The translations under genes and the position numbers were made by a program. DNA of 56,545 nt, from the NCBI GenBank assembly GCA_020160955.1, contig JAIUOX010000016.1, forward strand, positions 1 to 56,545. Reading direction: 5' to 3'. Numbering within the stretch: position 1 is the first letter of the stretch; each line of letters opens with the position of its first letter. The DNA is from Pseudomonadota bacterium. GTDB lineage: Bacteria; Pseudomonadota; Alphaproteobacteria; Reyranellales; Reyranellaceae. Below, piece by piece: positions 55,671 to 56,545 of the stretch. The notes beneath the pieces are model-generated. The model worked only from the letters and a program-made list of their open reading frames with translations. It did no database searches and was not told the DNA's origin.

Positions 55671-56545
55671 GACCCTTCACCATCGGCGCCGCGCTGTCGG
55701 CGCTTGTCCTGCTGCCGGCCGGCGCCGGCGCGCAGAACGCCGCCAACTTCAGCGAGGCCGCGCGATCGCCGGTGCGCTACGCCATCGCCTCGACGCAGGC
55801 GGCGATGGCCTGTGCCGCGGTGCCCTCGCTTGCCACCGCCGAGACGACCATCGTGTCGGCGCGGCTGGTGCCGGCGGCCGACGGCGTGCCGGAGCACTGC
55901 CGCGTCAGCGGCCTGATCCAGCCCGAGATCCGCTTCGAGGTGAACCTGCCGTCGAGCTGGAACCGGCGCTTCTACATGCACGGCAACGGCGGCTACGCCG
56001 GCGAGGCGCCCGACAGCGGCCCGCGGCCGGCGATCCGCGCCAACGCGCTGAAGCAGGGCTTCGCCACGGCGCAGACCAACACCGGCCACGACGCGACGGC
56101 CGAGCCGCTCGCGACGTTCGCCATGAGCTACCAGAAGCGGGTCGACTACGCGTTCCGCGGCGTCCACCTCGCCAGCGTCGAGGCCAAGCGGATCATCGCC
56201 GCCTACTACCAGCGCGCGGCGTCCTTCTCGTATTTCGACGGCTGCTCGACCGGCGGTCGCCAGGCGCTGATCAGCGCCCAGCGCTTCCCGCAGGATTTCG
56301 ACGGGATCGTCGCCGGCGCGCCGGTGCTGAACTTCGTCGACACCGTGACGCAGAGCCTGTGGAACGGGCTGGTGTTGACCGAGACGCCGGTCCCGCTGGC
56401 CAAGATGAAGCTGGTGGCCGACGCCGCCTACGCCCGCTGCGATGCCAGGGACGGGCTGAAGGACGGCGTGATCGACGATCCGCGGCGCTGCGACTTCGAC
56501 CCGGCGCGCGACGTCGCGCAATGCCCGGCCGGCCAGGACTCCGAA
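55667..56545 (+). CDS. Tannase/feruloyl esterase family protein, 3' end cut by window
   Basis: The first 293 codons are present; the frame is open at the right edge. Signal peptide RPFTIGAALSALVLLPAG then AGAQ. Catalytic Ser194 lies in FDGCSTGGRQALISAQRFP, the nucleophile block of the tannase/feruloyl esterase family (usual length about 500-550), preceded by FYMHGNGGYAG. The His and Asp of the triad and the family Cys pair partner would be beyond the edge. It is probably periplasmic or secreted and cleaves aromatic acid esters. The ATG overlaps the CoA-transferase stop. Confidence 0.9.
   Translation, partial: MRPFTIGAALSALVLLPAGAGAQNAANFSEAARSPVRYAIASTQAAMACAAVPSLATAETTIVSARLVPAADGVPEHCRVSGLIQPEIRFEVNLPSSWNRRFYMHGNGGYAGEAPDSGPRPAIRANALKQGFATAQTNTGHDATAEPLATFAMSYQKRVDYAFRGVHLASVEAKRIIAAYYQRAASFSYFDGCSTGGRQALISAQRFPQDFDGIVAGAPVLNFVDTVTQSLWNGLVLTETPVPLAKMKLVADAAYARCDARDGLKDGVIDDPRRCDFDPARDVAQCPAGQDSE

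Overview
The window is GC-rich chromosomal DNA from what is most likely an alphaproteobacterium of the Rhodospirillales or a nearby order, with Reyranella-like gene content. That placement is an inference. It rests on the hflK-hflC-degP, serB/miaA and ilvB-ilvH-ilvC neighbourhoods, the mreBCD-mrdA-rodA operon, DUF2794, and the mix of CaiB/BaiF CoA-transferases with a Bug-type binding protein. Genes are tightly packed, and many neighbours share 4-base start/stop overlaps.

Layout. 1-6.8 kb: small enzymes and unknowns (DUF2794 end, Spx/ArsC-like, SRPBCC, two VOC proteins, retropepsin-like protease, alpha/beta hydrolase, DUF6152 and a membrane partner, YbaK deacylase, amidase). 6.8-10 kb: a P450-reductase fusion of the CYP102/BM3 type with an operator-like palindrome upstream. 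10.2-15.4 kb: an AT-richer three-gene island encoding a sensor histidine kinase, a stand-alone receiver and a receiver-nucleosidase fusion. This is the layout of Detocs, the defensive two-component system that destroys ATP after phage sensing. 15.5-24.5 kb: ABC-F ATPase, cupin, guaA, a membrane protein, a GNAT, rsmB, an SGNH hydrolase and the Mrp/ApbC iron-sulfur carrier. 24.6-31.4 kb: hflK-hflC, degP, an MDR reductase, serB and miaA. 31.4-36.4 kb: branched-chain amino acid synthesis (ilvB, ilvH, ilvC), interrupted by two exported proteins on the other strand. 36.5-39.6 kb: an orphan lipoprotein/helical-protein pair, a zinc-type alcohol dehydrogenase and a small secreted protein. 40-45.8 kb: the rod-shape/elongasome operon and a tRNA-Lys(CTT). 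45.9-56.5 kb: a GST, two CoA-transferases, a Bug receptor, a DinB protein, an autotransporter, a phosphofructokinase, PrmB and the start of a tannase-family esterase.

The most notable content is the Detocs-like operon (dtcA-dtcB-dtcC). The family is already described, so the system is not new in kind, but this copy has sequence peculiarities and a clear transfer signature. Other non-coding points are a dispersed palindrome with perfect 29-bp arms (two copies, both between convergent genes), a compound palindrome at 23.2 kb, a palindrome upstream of the P450, and an ilvB leader hairpin.

All product names come from reading sequence motifs. No database search was run.
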